Shown: positions 25,616 to 35,017 of the stretch, in pieces | Numbering within the stretch: the stretch's first letter is position 1 | Layout: every line of letters begins with the position of its first letter | Source of the DNA: Flavobacterium profundi | Lineage (GTDB): Bacteria; Bacteroidota; Bacteroidia; Flavobacteriales; Flavobacteriaceae | Direction of reading: 5' to 3' | Assembly (NCBI RefSeq): GCF_006491645.1 | Contig: NZ_VDCZ01000014.1 | Location: 1-64,000 of the forward strand | DNA length: 64,000 nucleotides | Position numbers and translations under genes: made by a program | The notes under the pieces: generated by a model | Databases searched by the model: none | The model's input: the letters and a program-made list of their open reading frames with translations, nothing else | What the model was told of the DNA's origin: nothing

Positions 25616-27079
25616 TTTTTTAACTATTTTTTGAAATAGTTTTCCTAAAACACTATTGATATCAGATGATAGTGAAAAGTAATACGAAAAGCCAAGATAG
25701 AACAAGGTAATCAAAACTGATTTTAAAAAGATATTGAGAATTGGATGAAAACCAAAATCCCAAAAATAAAACACCGCAAAAGTTGCTATTAAAATTCCAA
25801 ATGATTTTAGTGTATTTATTGAAAAAGGAAATAACTTCATCTTAAGTACCACAAAAAATAATTTAGATAAGCTGTACAATGTAATAGACAATAACGTTGC
25901 AAATGCGGTTCCTTTTAATCCATACAAAGGAATAAAAATCATATTCAATCCAATGGTCACCAGTAGTAATAAAACCCCAAGAAAAAGAACCGTTTTGTAA
26001 TATTGTGAATTGAAAATAATGGCATTATTATTTCCTAAAGTGAGGTCAAAATATTTAGATAAACCAATGGTAAAAACCACAAAAATTCCATCTGAATATT
26101 CCTGAGGCAACAACACATACAACTGATTAATATTGCATAAAATTCCAATAAAAATTAAACCACCTATGATTTGTAGCGTAATAGATGTTTTTTTGTATAA
26201 ATCATTAAGTGCATCATACTTATTTTCACTCATTAATTTAGCGGTAATTGGGTAAGTTATTTGATGCATCGCTCTACTTGGAACGGCAATTACTGTGGCT
26301 ATAAATATGGCAACTGAATAATAGGCAATATTTTCAATCTTTACATAATTATTCAACATGAATTTATCGATTTCCAAAAATAAATTGGCAATTCCTCCAG
26401 TTAAAATAATGAACAAACTATAAACCACTATGGCTTTTGCATTTGTTGGAATACTTAAAGAAAACAATGGAAAACGCACTTTAAATGCGAACCATTTCAT
26501 GAATAACATAGCAAATAAATAAATTCCCATTAAGGCATATACAAAGGCTTCTGGTGTAATCCAATTGAGATACACCGCAAACAAAGTCATACTCACTAAA
26601 ATTCGCAATACAACTTCTTTGATAAAGTTCCCTAAAACCGATTGCAAATGAACTTTTACCCAAGCATAAAAAATTTCAAAATATCCCATAGACAAACCTA
26701 TCACTGGAATCTGCCAAACATAATCGTAAACAATTGCATTCTCTTTGGATAAAATTAAAGCTATTTGATGGTAACCAAAATAAGCTATTAAGGAAAATGG
26801 AATAACTAATAATAAAGGTAGAAATAAGACAAAGGTTAAAAATTTCGACTTTTCTTCTTCTGTTTTATACTCATTAAAATATTTGACTAATGTATTGTGC
26901 ACTCCAAAAGCCATTAAAGGCATTAAAATATTTGCGGATGATAAAATATAACCTACCAATCCATAGTATGTGTCACCTAAAAACTGAACATACATATATA
27001 AGGTATTGATTGCTCCTATTGCAAAACCTATATAGGTAATTACCGTATTCTTAATGGATTGATTGATAACTATTCCCAT
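25613..27079 (-). CDS. Polysaccharide/oligosaccharide flippase (Wzx-like)
   Basis: The 488-residue protein has about twelve to fourteen hydrophobic helices, beginning INQSIKNTVITYIGFAIGAINTLYMYVQFLG, typical of Wzx/MATE-type flippases. It is expected to move undecaprenyl-linked sugars across the inner membrane. It is 8 nt downstream of the glycosyltransferase gene and last in a three-gene operon with YfhO, which supports a role in surface-glycan assembly. The polymer is unknown. Confidence 0.88.
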   Translation of the reverse strand: MGIVINQSIKNTVITYIGFAIGAINTLYMYVQFLGDTYYGLVGYILSSANILMPLMAFGVHNTLVKYFNEYKTEEEKSKFLTFVLFLPLLLVIPFSLIAYFGYHQIALILSKENAIVYDYVWQIPVIGLSMGYFEIFYAWVKVHLQSVLGNFIKEVVLRILVSMTLFAVYLNWITPEAFVYALMGIYLFAMLFMKWFAFKVRFPLFSLSIPTNAKAIVVYSLFIILTGGIANLFLEIDKFMLNNYVKIENIAYYSVAIFIATVIAVPSRAMHQITYPITAKLMSENKYDALNDLYKKTSITLQIIGGLIFIGILCNINQLYVLLPQEYSDGIFVVFTIGLSKYFDLTLGNNNAIIFNSQYYKTVLFLGVLLLLVTIGLNMIFIPLYGLKGTAFATLLSITLYSLSKLFFVVLKMKLFPFSINTLKSFGILIATFAVFYFWDFGFHPILNIFLKSVLITLFYLGFSYYFSLSSDINSVLGKLFQKIVKK

Positions 27080-27087
27080 TTTTTACT

Positions 27088-28404
27088 TTAGAAATTAGAA
27101 ATTAGAAGCTTGGAAAGTCTTTCAGTCAAACTTTTTCTACTATACTTTTGCAAACCAACTGGATGAGATTTTAAATTATGCGCTACATACATCCTAAAAT
27201 AAGTTAGAATTTGATTTTTTAAAGCTTCTTTATCTTGGTAATTAAAAAATGTGCCTGTATTGGTTGCCTTAATAATTTTCTCAACATCGGTTTCTGTTGG
27301 ACCTATAGCTACAATAGGACGTTCCGATACCATATATTCAAATAGTTTTCCTGGTATAATGCATTTGGTTTCTTCAGAATCAATTTCAATCAGTAATAAA
27401 ACTTGGGAACAACGTTGTTCTTGCAAAGCTTCCTCATGAGAAACGTAACCTAAATTATTTACAAATGAAGCCAACTGATATTTCTCAATACTTTCTAAAA
27501 CTTCATTACTAACAGCACCTATTAATTTTAGTTCGAAATGTGTGGCAAAACTTTCATTTTCTTGTGTTAATTCTGATAGTACTTGCCATAATATGTGAGG
27601 ATTTCGTTCAGAAAGAAAAGAACCTATGTGTGCCAAAGTAAATTTTGCATCTAAAGGCTTTTTATTTATTTGTTCCACATCATAACCATTGGTAATCACT
27701 TCAATAGGGCTATTGGTTAGTTGTTCAAATTCTTTTTTTGTGGTTTCTGAAGTTACAATAATAGCATCGCAAACATTTAAAACCTCCTTTTCCAAAGATT
27801 TGTGCTTTTTAGCAGCCCAAGAACTTAACTTTAATTGTTTGTGGTAACCAATAGTGGTCCAAGGATCACGAAAATCGGTAATCCAATTGATATTTATTTC
27901 TTTCTTTAATTGTAAACCAATAAGATGCAAACTATGCGGTGGTCCAGTAGTAATAACCGTATCGATTTGATGTTTTGACAGATACTCTTTCAAATAGCGA
28001 ACGGATGGTTTTACCCAAAAAACTCGTGCATCAGGAATAAATAAATTACCTCTAACCCAAAGCATGATTTTTTCTAGCATTGACTGCTTTTTCTGATTGG
28101 AAATGATTCCAGAACTAATTTTTTTTGCTTTCTTTTTAGAAAAAACAGAAGCCAATCCATAAGGTTCAAAAATACTTTTTTTTATGATAATCGTCTCTTC
28201 TGAAACTTCACTTAATAGTTTATCATCCAGCAAAGGATAGGTTGGGTTTTCTGGAATATAAACGTGAGGTTCAATTCCAAAATCTGGCAAATACTTGACA
28301 AATTTTAACCAACGTTGCACTCCTGGTCCACCTGCTGGAGGCCAATAATAAGAAACAATGAGTATTTTTTTAATGGGTGTAATATTATTTTTTCTTTGTT
28401 TCAA
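27088..28404 (-). CDS. Glycosyltransferase, GT-B fold (family 4-like)
   Basis: The 438-residue protein starts KKILIVSYYWPPAGGPGVQRWLKFVKYLP, the N-terminal Rossmann pattern of GT4-like enzymes that act on sugar polymers. The C-terminal donor site shows LGYVSHEEALQEQRCSQVLLLIE and GKLFEYMVSERPIVAIG, the E-x7-E-like region. The start is a TTG at 28404, the only start codon before the conserved N-terminus, and it overlaps the YfhO stop by 20 nt, so translational coupling is likely. The acceptor is unknown. Confidence 0.86.
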   Translation of the reverse strand: MKQRKNNITPIKKILIVSYYWPPAGGPGVQRWLKFVKYLPDFGIEPHVYIPENPTYPLLDDKLLSEVSEETIIIKKSIFEPYGLASVFSKKKAKKISSGIISNQKKQSMLEKIMLWVRGNLFIPDARVFWVKPSVRYLKEYLSKHQIDTVITTGPPHSLHLIGLQLKKEININWITDFRDPWTTIGYHKQLKLSSWAAKKHKSLEKEVLNVCDAIIVTSETTKKEFEQLTNSPIEVITNGYDVEQINKKPLDAKFTLAHIGSFLSERNPHILWQVLSELTQENESFATHFELKLIGAVSNEVLESIEKYQLASFVNNLGYVSHEEALQEQRCSQVLLLIEIDSEETKCIIPGKLFEYMVSERPIVAIGPTETDVEKIIKATNTGTFFNYQDKEALKNQILTYFRMYVAHNLKSHPVGLQKYSRKSLTERLSKLLISNF

Positions 28405-30859
28405 AATAAATGCCTCCTAAGAACAATAAAAAGATAAGGATCGAACTTGTTAAAGCTATTCTACTTCCCGTTTGTACAACTTGTGGTTCAAACTTAAATT
28501 CAATGGTGTGTTTACCCGCAGGAATGGCCAAACCTCTTAATACATAATCTACATTATATATTTCAGTTTCTTTACCATCAATAGTTGCTTTCCAACCGTT
28601 TTTATAATACATTTCAGAAAATACTCCGAAACCATTTTTTGAGTTATTGGAAGTATATTTTAAATAATTAGGTTGATAAATGTTCAACTTAATTGTAGCA
28701 GTTGAATCTTTTTCAATATTTCCTTTGAAACTATTTTCCAAAGAGTTCATTACTACTACATTCTTAGTATCTAAACTATCTAATGCATTAATTTCTTCAT
28801 CCGCATTATTTACATAATTAATCTTATTGACAAACCAAGCATTTCCATTCACAAAAGGATTAGTAACAGCTATTTCTCCTCTACCTGTTGGTACAACAAG
28901 ATATTTTATATTTAACATATCCAATATCGGATTGTTTTTAGTAATATACAATGTACTATCTATAGACCCTCCAATTCTGTTTAAATCTTTTTCGACTTTA
29001 TAAGTAAACAATTCATCCATTCTTCTTGGACGAACTGCACTATAACCGCCAACAGATTTATGAAAATAAGAAGTTTTGGCTTGCAAGCGTCCTTGAATAT
29101 CATAAACTCTATAAACGGATGTATCTTTTAGAATTTGATTATCAATTTCATTAGCTTCAAATGGATAATCAACCTCTCTTGCACTTACAAAATCTTTACT
29201 ATTAACATAATTTTTATCAATTACAAACAAATCTAAAACCATTAACCCACCAACAATTATAACAGTTGTAATTATTGATATTTTATCTTTTATAAACATC
29301 CATAAAGCAATTGTCGCGGCTAAAATAAATCCTCCAGAACGCAAAATATCATTTACATACATTGATTTTCTATCTTCTCTTAAAGCATCAATAAACCCGT
29401 TACCGAAAGATGGGTCTTGTCCTTCAGAAAACATTTGTAATAATTGTCCATCAATTGATCCTGAAAAATCGAATAAAATTCCTTTAAATAGCAACAATAT
29501 AATTAACAATCCTAAACTTACACCAACAGATTTTAATAAATTTTGTAATTGTTCTTTATTTTCTGTTGTAAAAAATGATTGCAACCCCATTAAGGCTAAA
29601 ACAGGTAAACATAATTCCAAAATAACCTGAATAGATGAAACTGCTCTAAACTTATCATACAACGGCACATAATCCACAAAAAAACGAGTTAAAAAATCAA
29701 AATTTTTACCCCAAGATAGCAACAAAGAGAGTATAGCTCCTGTTAAAAAAACATATTTTATCTTTCGTTTGTCATTAAATAATGCTAAAACAGCTAAAAA
29801 GAAAATAATAGCTCCAATATAAGCAGGAGCTGCAACTATTGGTTGTTCACCCCAATATGTTTTGCCATAATATTTAACTGTTTGAATTGCTTCTTCATTT
29901 GAAGCACCATAATTTATTAAAAATCGATATAGAGAAGATTTTTCATCTAAAGTTTCACTATTTCCACCACCAAATAATCTCGGTGCAACTAAATTTAAAC
30001 TTTCTCCAATTCCATAGCTATATTCAGTTATATAGTCGTATTTCATAGATGAATTAGTCTCATTTATAGAACCATCATCATTAAAAGATAACTCACTTTT
30101 ACCTCTTATGCTATAGTCAGTAAATTCAGATGTTGCTAAAAGATTACTAGCATTTGCACCCACAGCCAATAATCCAGCGATAACAAAAACGCCAAATACT
30201 TTTCCTAATTCTTTAAAAGCTTTGTCTTTTATAAAATGGTACACATAAAAAATACTTACCACTAAAAGAAGTAACAATAAATAATAGGTCATCTGAAAGT
30301 GATTCGCTTGAATCTCCAAAGCTGCAGCAAATAGTGTTAATAAACCACCAACAATATATTTTTTTTGGTATACCAATAGTACACCAGCTAAAACTAGTGG
30401 CATATACGCAATCGCATGTGCTTTTGCATTATGTCCTACACCAAGGATTATAATCAAATAGGTTGAAAAACCAAAAGCTAAAGCACCAAAAAAAGCTTTT
30501 AAAGGATCAATTTTTAAAACGGATAGCAATATATAAAACCCAATAAAATACAAGAATAAATAATCAGCTGGACGAGGTAAAAATCGTAAAACTGAATCTA
30601 GTTTTTTAATATAATTATGAGGATAATTGGCCCCTAACTGATAGGTAGGCATACCGCCAAAAGCACTATTCGTCCAATACGGTTCTTCATTGTTTTCCTT
30701 TCTAAAATCATTTTGCTCTTTGGCCATACCTGTATATTGAACAATATCAGACTGGTATATTTTTTTACCTTCTAAAACAGGATAAAAATAGATTACAGCT
30801 ACTAAAATAAAACCAACTAAGGCTAAAAAATGAGGAATGAAAGGTTGTAGTTTTTTCAT
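28385..30859 (-). CDS. YfhO family membrane protein
   Basis: The 824-residue protein has an N-terminal half of about twelve to thirteen hydrophobic helices and a long C-terminal extracytoplasmic beta-rich domain (about 580-790), ending with one more helix. Landmarks are YPVLEGKKIYQSDIVQYTGMAKE, SAFGGMPTYQLGANYP and FGFSTYLIIILGVGHNAKAHAIAYMPL, matching YfhO. In Bacillus subtilis YfhO glycosylates lipoteichoic acid. Here it heads an operon with a glycosyltransferase and a flippase, so it may be a GT-C-type enzyme that decorates an envelope glycan. Confidence 0.88.
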   Translation of the reverse strand: MKKLQPFIPHFLALVGFILVAVIYFYPVLEGKKIYQSDIVQYTGMAKEQNDFRKENNEEPYWTNSAFGGMPTYQLGANYPHNYIKKLDSVLRFLPRPADYLFLYFIGFYILLSVLKIDPLKAFFGALAFGFSTYLIIILGVGHNAKAHAIAYMPLVLAGVLLVYQKKYIVGGLLTLFAAALEIQANHFQMTYYLLLLLLVVSIFYVYHFIKDKAFKELGKVFGVFVIAGLLAVGANASNLLATSEFTDYSIRGKSELSFNDDGSINETNSSMKYDYITEYSYGIGESLNLVAPRLFGGGNSETLDEKSSLYRFLINYGASNEEAIQTVKYYGKTYWGEQPIVAAPAYIGAIIFFLAVLALFNDKRKIKYVFLTGAILSLLLSWGKNFDFLTRFFVDYVPLYDKFRAVSSIQVILELCLPVLALMGLQSFFTTENKEQLQNLLKSVGVSLGLLIILLLFKGILFDFSGSIDGQLLQMFSEGQDPSFGNGFIDALREDRKSMYVNDILRSGGFILAATIALWMFIKDKISIITTVIIVGGLMVLDLFVIDKNYVNSKDFVSAREVDYPFEANEIDNQILKDTSVYRVYDIQGRLQAKTSYFHKSVGGYSAVRPRRMDELFTYKVEKDLNRIGGSIDSTLYITKNNPILDMLNIKYLVVPTGRGEIAVTNPFVNGNAWFVNKINYVNNADEEINALDSLDTKNVVVMNSLENSFKGNIEKDSTATIKLNIYQPNYLKYTSNNSKNGFGVFSEMYYKNGWKATIDGKETEIYNVDYVLRGLAIPAGKHTIEFKFEPQVVQTGSRIALTSSILIFLLFLGGIYFETKKK

Positions 30860-30892
30860 TGGTAAAATTATATCTAAATAAAACGCTAAGGT

Positions 30893-30925
30893 AAATAAAA
30901 AAAGGATATTGCAACAATATCCTTT
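30893..30925 (-). terminator. Terminator after the DUF4834 gene
   Basis: AAAGGATATTG (30901-30911) pairs with CAATATCCTTT (30915-30925). The A-run at 30893-30900 reads as a U-run for the minus strand. Confidence 0.85.
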
Positions 30926-30954
30926 CTAGCAACTCATTTGCTTTTAATTTCTTT

Positions 30955-31233
30955 TTAATCTATTTCTTCAAAATCGACATACTCACCTACTTTCTTTTTT
31001 TCTCTTGGCATTTGCTTCGTATCTGTTTTTTGAGAAGATGTATTTTGATTCGAGTAAGAACCTTGTTGTCCAAACTGTTGATTCATTTGATCTTGCATTT
31101 TTTGTTGCAATTTACTCACTGCGGTACGCATCAATATAGGCGCAAATATGCGAAACAAAAATTTAAACAAGTACCAAAATAAAACTATGTAAGCTAACGT
31201 TTTTATAAAACCTGTGAAAGATGCTGTTTCCAT
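30955..31233 (-). CDS. DUF4834 family membrane protein
   Basis: The 92-residue protein has one hydrophobic helix (about 11-35, LAYIVLFWYLFKFLFRIFAPILM) and a Gln/Lys-rich cytosolic tail (LQQKMQDQMNQQFGQQ) ending in EYVDFEEID. These match DUF4834 of the Flavobacteriia. Its function is unknown. It is monocistronic, with a TAAATTTG box 20 nt upstream. Confidence 0.85.
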   Translation of the reverse strand: METASFTGFIKTLAYIVLFWYLFKFLFRIFAPILMRTAVSKLQQKMQDQMNQQFGQQGSYSNQNTSSQKTDTKQMPREKKKVGEYVDFEEID

Positions 31234-31252
31234 TTTAATTCAATTTAAAATT

Positions 31253-31260
31253 CAAATTTA
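31253..31260 (-). promoter_or_regulatory. -7 box for the DUF4834 gene
   Basis: On the minus strand TAAATTTG matches TAnnTTTG and lies 20 nt before the ATG at 31233. Confidence 0.5.
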
Positions 31261-31314
31261 CGTTTATTAGTAGATAAAAGCATAGGAATGTTTCTTAAAA
31301 TTATTATAAAATAC

Positions 31315-31322
31315 TATTTTTG
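31315..31322 (+). promoter_or_regulatory. -7 box for the outer-membrane protein gene
   Basis: TATTTTTG matches TAnnTTTG and ends 17 nt before the ATG at 31340. Confidence 0.55.
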
Positions 31323-31339
31323 ACCTAAATATTAGCACC

Positions 31340-32308
31340 ATGAAATATACTAAAGGACTATTCGTATTCTTTTTCTTTGTTTTTCAAGTTCATTATGCCC
31401 AATTTACCGATGAGATTAATTCCAACCGTCCTGGAAAATCCATGATGGCATTTTCAGTTGGAAAATCTATTATTCAAGTAGAAACCGGATTAAATTATCA
31501 AAATGAGGATCATGCAGGTTTAAAATACGATGCGAATGGTTTTATAGCCGAATTAGATTTTAGATGGGGCTTATTTTTTGAAGAATTAGAATTCGTAGCA
31601 GAACTACAATATCAAAATGACAAATACACGTCACTTTTTGAAAGCAAAAATAGATCTGCTTTAAAGAAAACCTTGGTGGGAGCGAAATATTTAATTTATG
31701 ATCCTTTTAAAAATTACGAAGTCAAACCAAATTTGTATAGTTGGAAAGCCAATCATAAATTCAACTGGAGACAATTTGTACCTGCTGTTGCTGCTTATGC
31801 GGGTGTAAACATTAATTTTTCAGACAATCCATTTAATTATGCTCCATCCTATGTAACCGAAAATACAATTAGTCCAAAAGTGATGTTAATTGCTCAAAAC
31901 CATTTTGGTTCACGTTGGGTTTTTGTAACTAATATTATGTATGATAAAATTGCATCCAAATTTGCTTCTATTAACTATGTGATTACATTGACAAGAGGTT
32001 TTAACGAAAAATGGTCAGGTTTTATTGAAAATCAAGGTTATAATGGAGATTATTATTCAGATGGCGTATTCCGATTAGGTGCTGCTTATTTAATTAACAA
32101 TAGAATGCAAGTGGATGCATCTGTAGGTAAAAACATAAAAGATAGTCCGTCTTTATTTAATGCGGGTGTTGGTTTTTCTTGGCGATTTGATGCCAATTAT
32201 GAAGAAGTAAAAATTGAAAAAGACAAAGGCAGTAAAATGGATCAGAAAATGAAGAAGAAAGCAGAAAAAGAGAAGAAAAAACGTAAAGACGAGGTAGAAA
32301 TAGAATAA
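31340..32308 (+). CDS. Outer-membrane beta-barrel protein, phenol-degradation-MetA-like transporter family
   Basis: The 322-residue protein has a signal peptide (about 1-20, VFQVHYAQ). Alternating aromatic/hydrophobic strands typical of a barrel follow: INSNRPGKSMMAFSVGKSIIQVETGLNY, WGLFFEELEFVAELQYQ, SGFIENQGYNGDYYSDGVFRLGAAYLI and VGFSWRFD. The pattern matches the MetA-pathway-of-phenol-degradation-like transporter family in Bacteroidota. A basic tail of about 35 residues (rich in Lys/Glu) follows the barrel and may lie in the periplasm. The next gene starts 1 nt after its stop, so the two share a transcript. Confidence 0.7.
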   Translation: MKYTKGLFVFFFFVFQVHYAQFTDEINSNRPGKSMMAFSVGKSIIQVETGLNYQNEDHAGLKYDANGFIAELDFRWGLFFEELEFVAELQYQNDKYTSLFESKNRSALKKTLVGAKYLIYDPFKNYEVKPNLYSWKANHKFNWRQFVPAVAAYAGVNINFSDNPFNYAPSYVTENTISPKVMLIAQNHFGSRWVFVTNIMYDKIASKFASINYVITLTRGFNEKWSGFIENQGYNGDYYSDGVFRLGAAYLINNRMQVDASVGKNIKDSPSLFNAGVGFSWRFDANYEEVKIEKDKGSKMDQKMKKKAEKEKKKRKDEVEIE

Positions 32309-32309
32309 A

Positions 32310-33428
32310 ATGATTACAGTAAAAAAAGTAAGTTCAAAAAAAGAACTAAAAGAATATGTTTTATTTTCTTTTGAGTTATTTAAAGACAATCCCAATTGGA
32401 TACCTCCTATTATAGCTGAAGAATTAGAAACTTTTGATAAAACAAAAAATCCAGCATTCCATTCAGCTGAAGCTCATTTTTATTTGGCTTATAAAGAGGG
32501 TAAAATTGTTGGTAAACTTGCCGCAATAATTAATTGGGATGAAGTAAAAATCTTAAAAAAGAGTAAGGTTCGTTTTGGGTGGTTTGATGTAATAGACGAC
32601 ATTGAAGTTACCAAAGCTTTACTAGAAAAAGTATATGAATTAGGAAGACAGCATCATTTAGAAATGGTGGAAGGCCCAATTGGTTTTTCCAATTTAGATA
32701 AAGTGGGTGTATTAGTGGAAGGTTTTGAAGAAATGGGAAATATGGTTACTTGGTATAGTATGCCTTATTATAAAGATCATTTTGAACAATTAGGTTTAGT
32801 TAAAGAAAAGGAATATGTAGAAAGCAGTTTTTCCTTTACCAATATTGATCCTGCTCCATTCATGAAAATCAGTAAATTAATACAAGAAAGATACCAATTA
32901 AGAGCGATTAATTTTACTAAAACAAAAGACATCATGCCTTATGTGGATGAAATGTTTGATTTGTTTAATGAAACTTATGCTAAGTTACAATCCTTTGTTG
33001 CTATAAATCAAGTTCAAAAAGAATATTTCAAGAAAAAATATATTAGTTTTATTAATCCTGAATATATAAAATTTATATTGGATAAAGACGATAAAATGGT
33101 GGCATTTGCTATTGTTATGCCTGGTTTTAGCGATGCACTAAAAAAAGCCAAAGGAAAATTATTCCCTTTTGGTTTTTATCATTTACTTCAAGCAAGAAAA
33201 CATTCTAAAGAAGCTGTTTTTTATTTAATTGGAGTTACACCAGAGTATCAGAGCAAAGGAATTACAGCGATTATTTTTGAAGAATATTATAAAATTTTCA
33301 AAGCCAAAGATATTAACACTTGTGTAAGAACACCCGAATTAGAAGAAAATAATGCCATACACAATCTTTGGAAACATTTCAATTCTAAAATAACGAAACG
33401 AAGAAGAACATACAGTAAAAAATTATAA
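32310..33428 (+). CDS. GNAT-like N-acetyltransferase family protein
   Basis: The 372-residue protein belongs to a conserved bacterial family with a duplicated GNAT-like fold. The N-terminal half carries HFYLAYKEGKIVGKLAAIINWDEVK and a WYSMPYYKDHFEQLGL segment. The C-terminal half carries FYLIGVTPEYQSKGITAIIFEEYYKIF, an acetyl-CoA-site-like Q-x-x-G-x-[AG] pattern. The acceptor is unknown, and some relatives are misannotated as GTP cyclohydrolase. It is 1 nt after the outer-membrane protein gene and ends at a strong terminator. Confidence 0.75.
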   Translation: MITVKKVSSKKELKEYVLFSFELFKDNPNWIPPIIAEELETFDKTKNPAFHSAEAHFYLAYKEGKIVGKLAAIINWDEVKILKKSKVRFGWFDVIDDIEVTKALLEKVYELGRQHHLEMVEGPIGFSNLDKVGVLVEGFEEMGNMVTWYSMPYYKDHFEQLGLVKEKEYVESSFSFTNIDPAPFMKISKLIQERYQLRAINFTKTKDIMPYVDEMFDLFNETYAKLQSFVAINQVQKEYFKKKYISFINPEYIKFILDKDDKMVAFAIVMPGFSDALKKAKGKLFPFGFYHLLQARKHSKEAVFYLIGVTPEYQSKGITAIIFEEYYKIFKAKDINTCVRTPELEENNAIHNLWKHFNSKITKRRRTYSKKL

Positions 33429-33430
33429 AA

Positions 33431-33466
33431 ACAAAAAGAGTTATCTAAATAGATAACTCTTTTTGT
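33431..33466. terminator. Bidirectional terminator after the GNAT gene
   Basis: A 17-bp stem joins ACAAAAAGAGTTATCTA (33431-33447) with TAGATAACTCTTTTTGT (33450-33466), serving both convergent units. Confidence 0.9.
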
Positions 33467-33483
33467 TTAAGGTTATATTGAAA

Positions 33484-33795
33484 TTATTCAGTATCTATTG
33501 GGCCTTCCCACTCAGTTATACCTCCAACTAAATTGTAAGCATTAGCAAAACCCAACTCTCTCATTATATTACAAGCATTGGCACTTCTTGATCCAGCAGC
33601 ACAATACACATAATAGTTTTTAGTTTTATCCAATTCTTCTAAAGCATAAATAAAACCTTGACCTTTGAAAATATCAATATTAATTGCATTTGCAATTTTT
33701 CCTCTGTTAAACTCATCTTCTGTTCTAACATCGAGAATGATTCCTTTTTCATCAGTTAAAAACTGACTCCACCACTGTTGTTGCTCTAAATTCAT
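33484..33795 (-). CDS. Single-domain rhodanese-like sulfurtransferase
   Basis: The 103-residue protein is one rhodanese domain with IILDVRTEDEFNRGKIANAINI and the active-site loop YCAAGSRSANAC (Cys65), then ELGFANAYNLVGGITEWEGP. The six-residue loop after Cys65 (AAGSRS) fits sulfur-transfer rather than phosphatase enzymes. It is cytosolic, since no signal is visible. It follows two thioredoxin-fold genes on the same strand, and all three may concern thiol or sulfur handling. Confidence 0.88.
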   Translation of the reverse strand: MNLEQQQWWSQFLTDEKGIILDVRTEDEFNRGKIANAINIDIFKGQGFIYALEELDKTKNYYVYCAAGSRSANACNIMRELGFANAYNLVGGITEWEGPIDTE

Positions 33796-33819
33796 ATATC
33801 ATAATTTGTTCCAAAAATA

Positions 33820-34434
33820 CTATGCTTTTATAGAACATCCAATAGCTTTGGTAACTTTTACTGAAACTTCTTTGTTTTTTAATAAGGCATCAACCGCATT
33901 TTCAACATATTTTACTTTAACAGCCTCTTCATCAGCATGATTATCATCAATTGCTCCAATATATTTTACAATATTTCCTTCCTTAGTTTTTTGTAAAACA
34001 TATACATGAGGCGTTTTTGTTGCTCCATATTGAGGATATATTTTTTGTCCTTCATCAAACAAATAGGGAAAAGTAAACCCTTTTTCTTTAGCTCTAACCT
34101 TCATTAATTCAAAACTATCTTTCTCTTGAACTTCAGGATTGTTAGGATTAATCGCTAGTACTGGATAACCTAATTTTTTATATTTTTTGTCTAACGCAAT
34201 AATCCTATCTTCATAAGCTACTGCATACGGACAATGATTGCACGTAAAAATTACAATATAGCCTTTTACATCTTTGTAATCACTTAAAGATACCATTTTA
34301 TCATCTACGTTTTTCAACTTAAAATCTGTTGCTTTATCACCTATTTCATATCCAGACATTTCACTTTTAGTAAGGGTAAATGCACTAATTAGTACAAATA
34401 GGGAAACACCCAAAACAATTTTAAAAACTTTCAT
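33820..34434 (-). CDS. Secreted thioredoxin-family redoxin
   Basis: The 204-residue protein has an N-terminal signal segment (about 1-20). It has the AhpC/TSA-like fold with GDKATDFKLKNVDDKMVSLSDY, the CxxC-type site FTCNHCPYAVAYED (Cys65, Cys68) and a cis-Pro segment TPHVYVLQ. Relatives are called thioredoxin family proteins of unknown substrate and may act as periplasmic thiol peroxidases or reductases. It starts 2 nt downstream of the TlpA-like gene and the two probably form an operon. Confidence 0.82.
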   Translation of the reverse strand: MKVFKIVLGVSLFVLISAFTLTKSEMSGYEIGDKATDFKLKNVDDKMVSLSDYKDVKGYIVIFTCNHCPYAVAYEDRIIALDKKYKKLGYPVLAINPNNPEVQEKDSFELMKVRAKEKGFTFPYLFDEGQKIYPQYGATKTPHVYVLQKTKEGNIVKYIGAIDDNHADEEAVKVKYVENAVDALLKNKEVSVKVTKAIGCSIKA

Positions 34435-34436
34435 AT

Positions 34437-34955
34437 TTATTCATTTATTTTAATTAACACTTCTTTTTCGAGTTCTTCAAAGGTAAAGGATTGTTCATAA
34501 AAACTATACGAATCGTTTTTATAGATAATCGTTGCTGGGATAGCTCCACTCCATTTTTCATTCACCTTCTCAATCCACGAATTTGCATCTGGATCATCTA
34601 AATGTATGACTTCAGATTGTAATTGCTTTCTTTTAATGTAAGGAATTAAATTAGACTCCACTTTTTTAGGGAAATCTAAACTGACTAAGATGACTTTTAC
34701 TTTATTGTTAGCATATTGCTTTCCAATATTTTCAAAATGAGGTAACTCCTTAATACATGGAGCACACCAAGTTGCCCAAAAATTAATCACATAAATGGTA
34801 TCATTTTTCTTTTTCAAAAAAGCTTCCAATCCTTCATAATTGTAAGACGCTACCTTAATATCCTCCTGATTGTAAATTGTAATAGGTTCGCTTGGAGTTT
34901 GTCCAAATAAGAATACACCACAAAAACAACTTGCTAAATACATTAATTTCTTCAT
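34437..34955 (-). CDS. TlpA-like periplasmic thiol-disulfide oxidoreductase
   Basis: The 172-residue protein has a signal peptide (about 1-19). It has a thioredoxin fold with the WCAPC active site (Cys64, Cys67) in VINFWATWCAPCIKELPHF and the cis-Pro segment SGAIPATIIYKN. TlpA/ResA-type proteins reduce disulfides in the periplasm, for example for cytochrome c assembly or repair. It is divergent from the marR gene, whose palindromic operators lie within 125 bp and could affect it too. Confidence 0.86.
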   Translation of the reverse strand: MKKLMYLASCFCGVFLFGQTPSEPITIYNQEDIKVASYNYEGLEAFLKKKNDTIYVINFWATWCAPCIKELPHFENIGKQYANNKVKVILVSLDFPKKVESNLIPYIKRKQLQSEVIHLDDPDANSWIEKVNEKWSGAIPATIIYKNDSYSFYEQSFTFEELEKEVLIKINE

Positions 34956-35017
34956 AACTAGTTAAAAGTAATCATTAAAGTAGATGGTAAAATAAATTTA
35001 ATAAAAATTTAACACAC

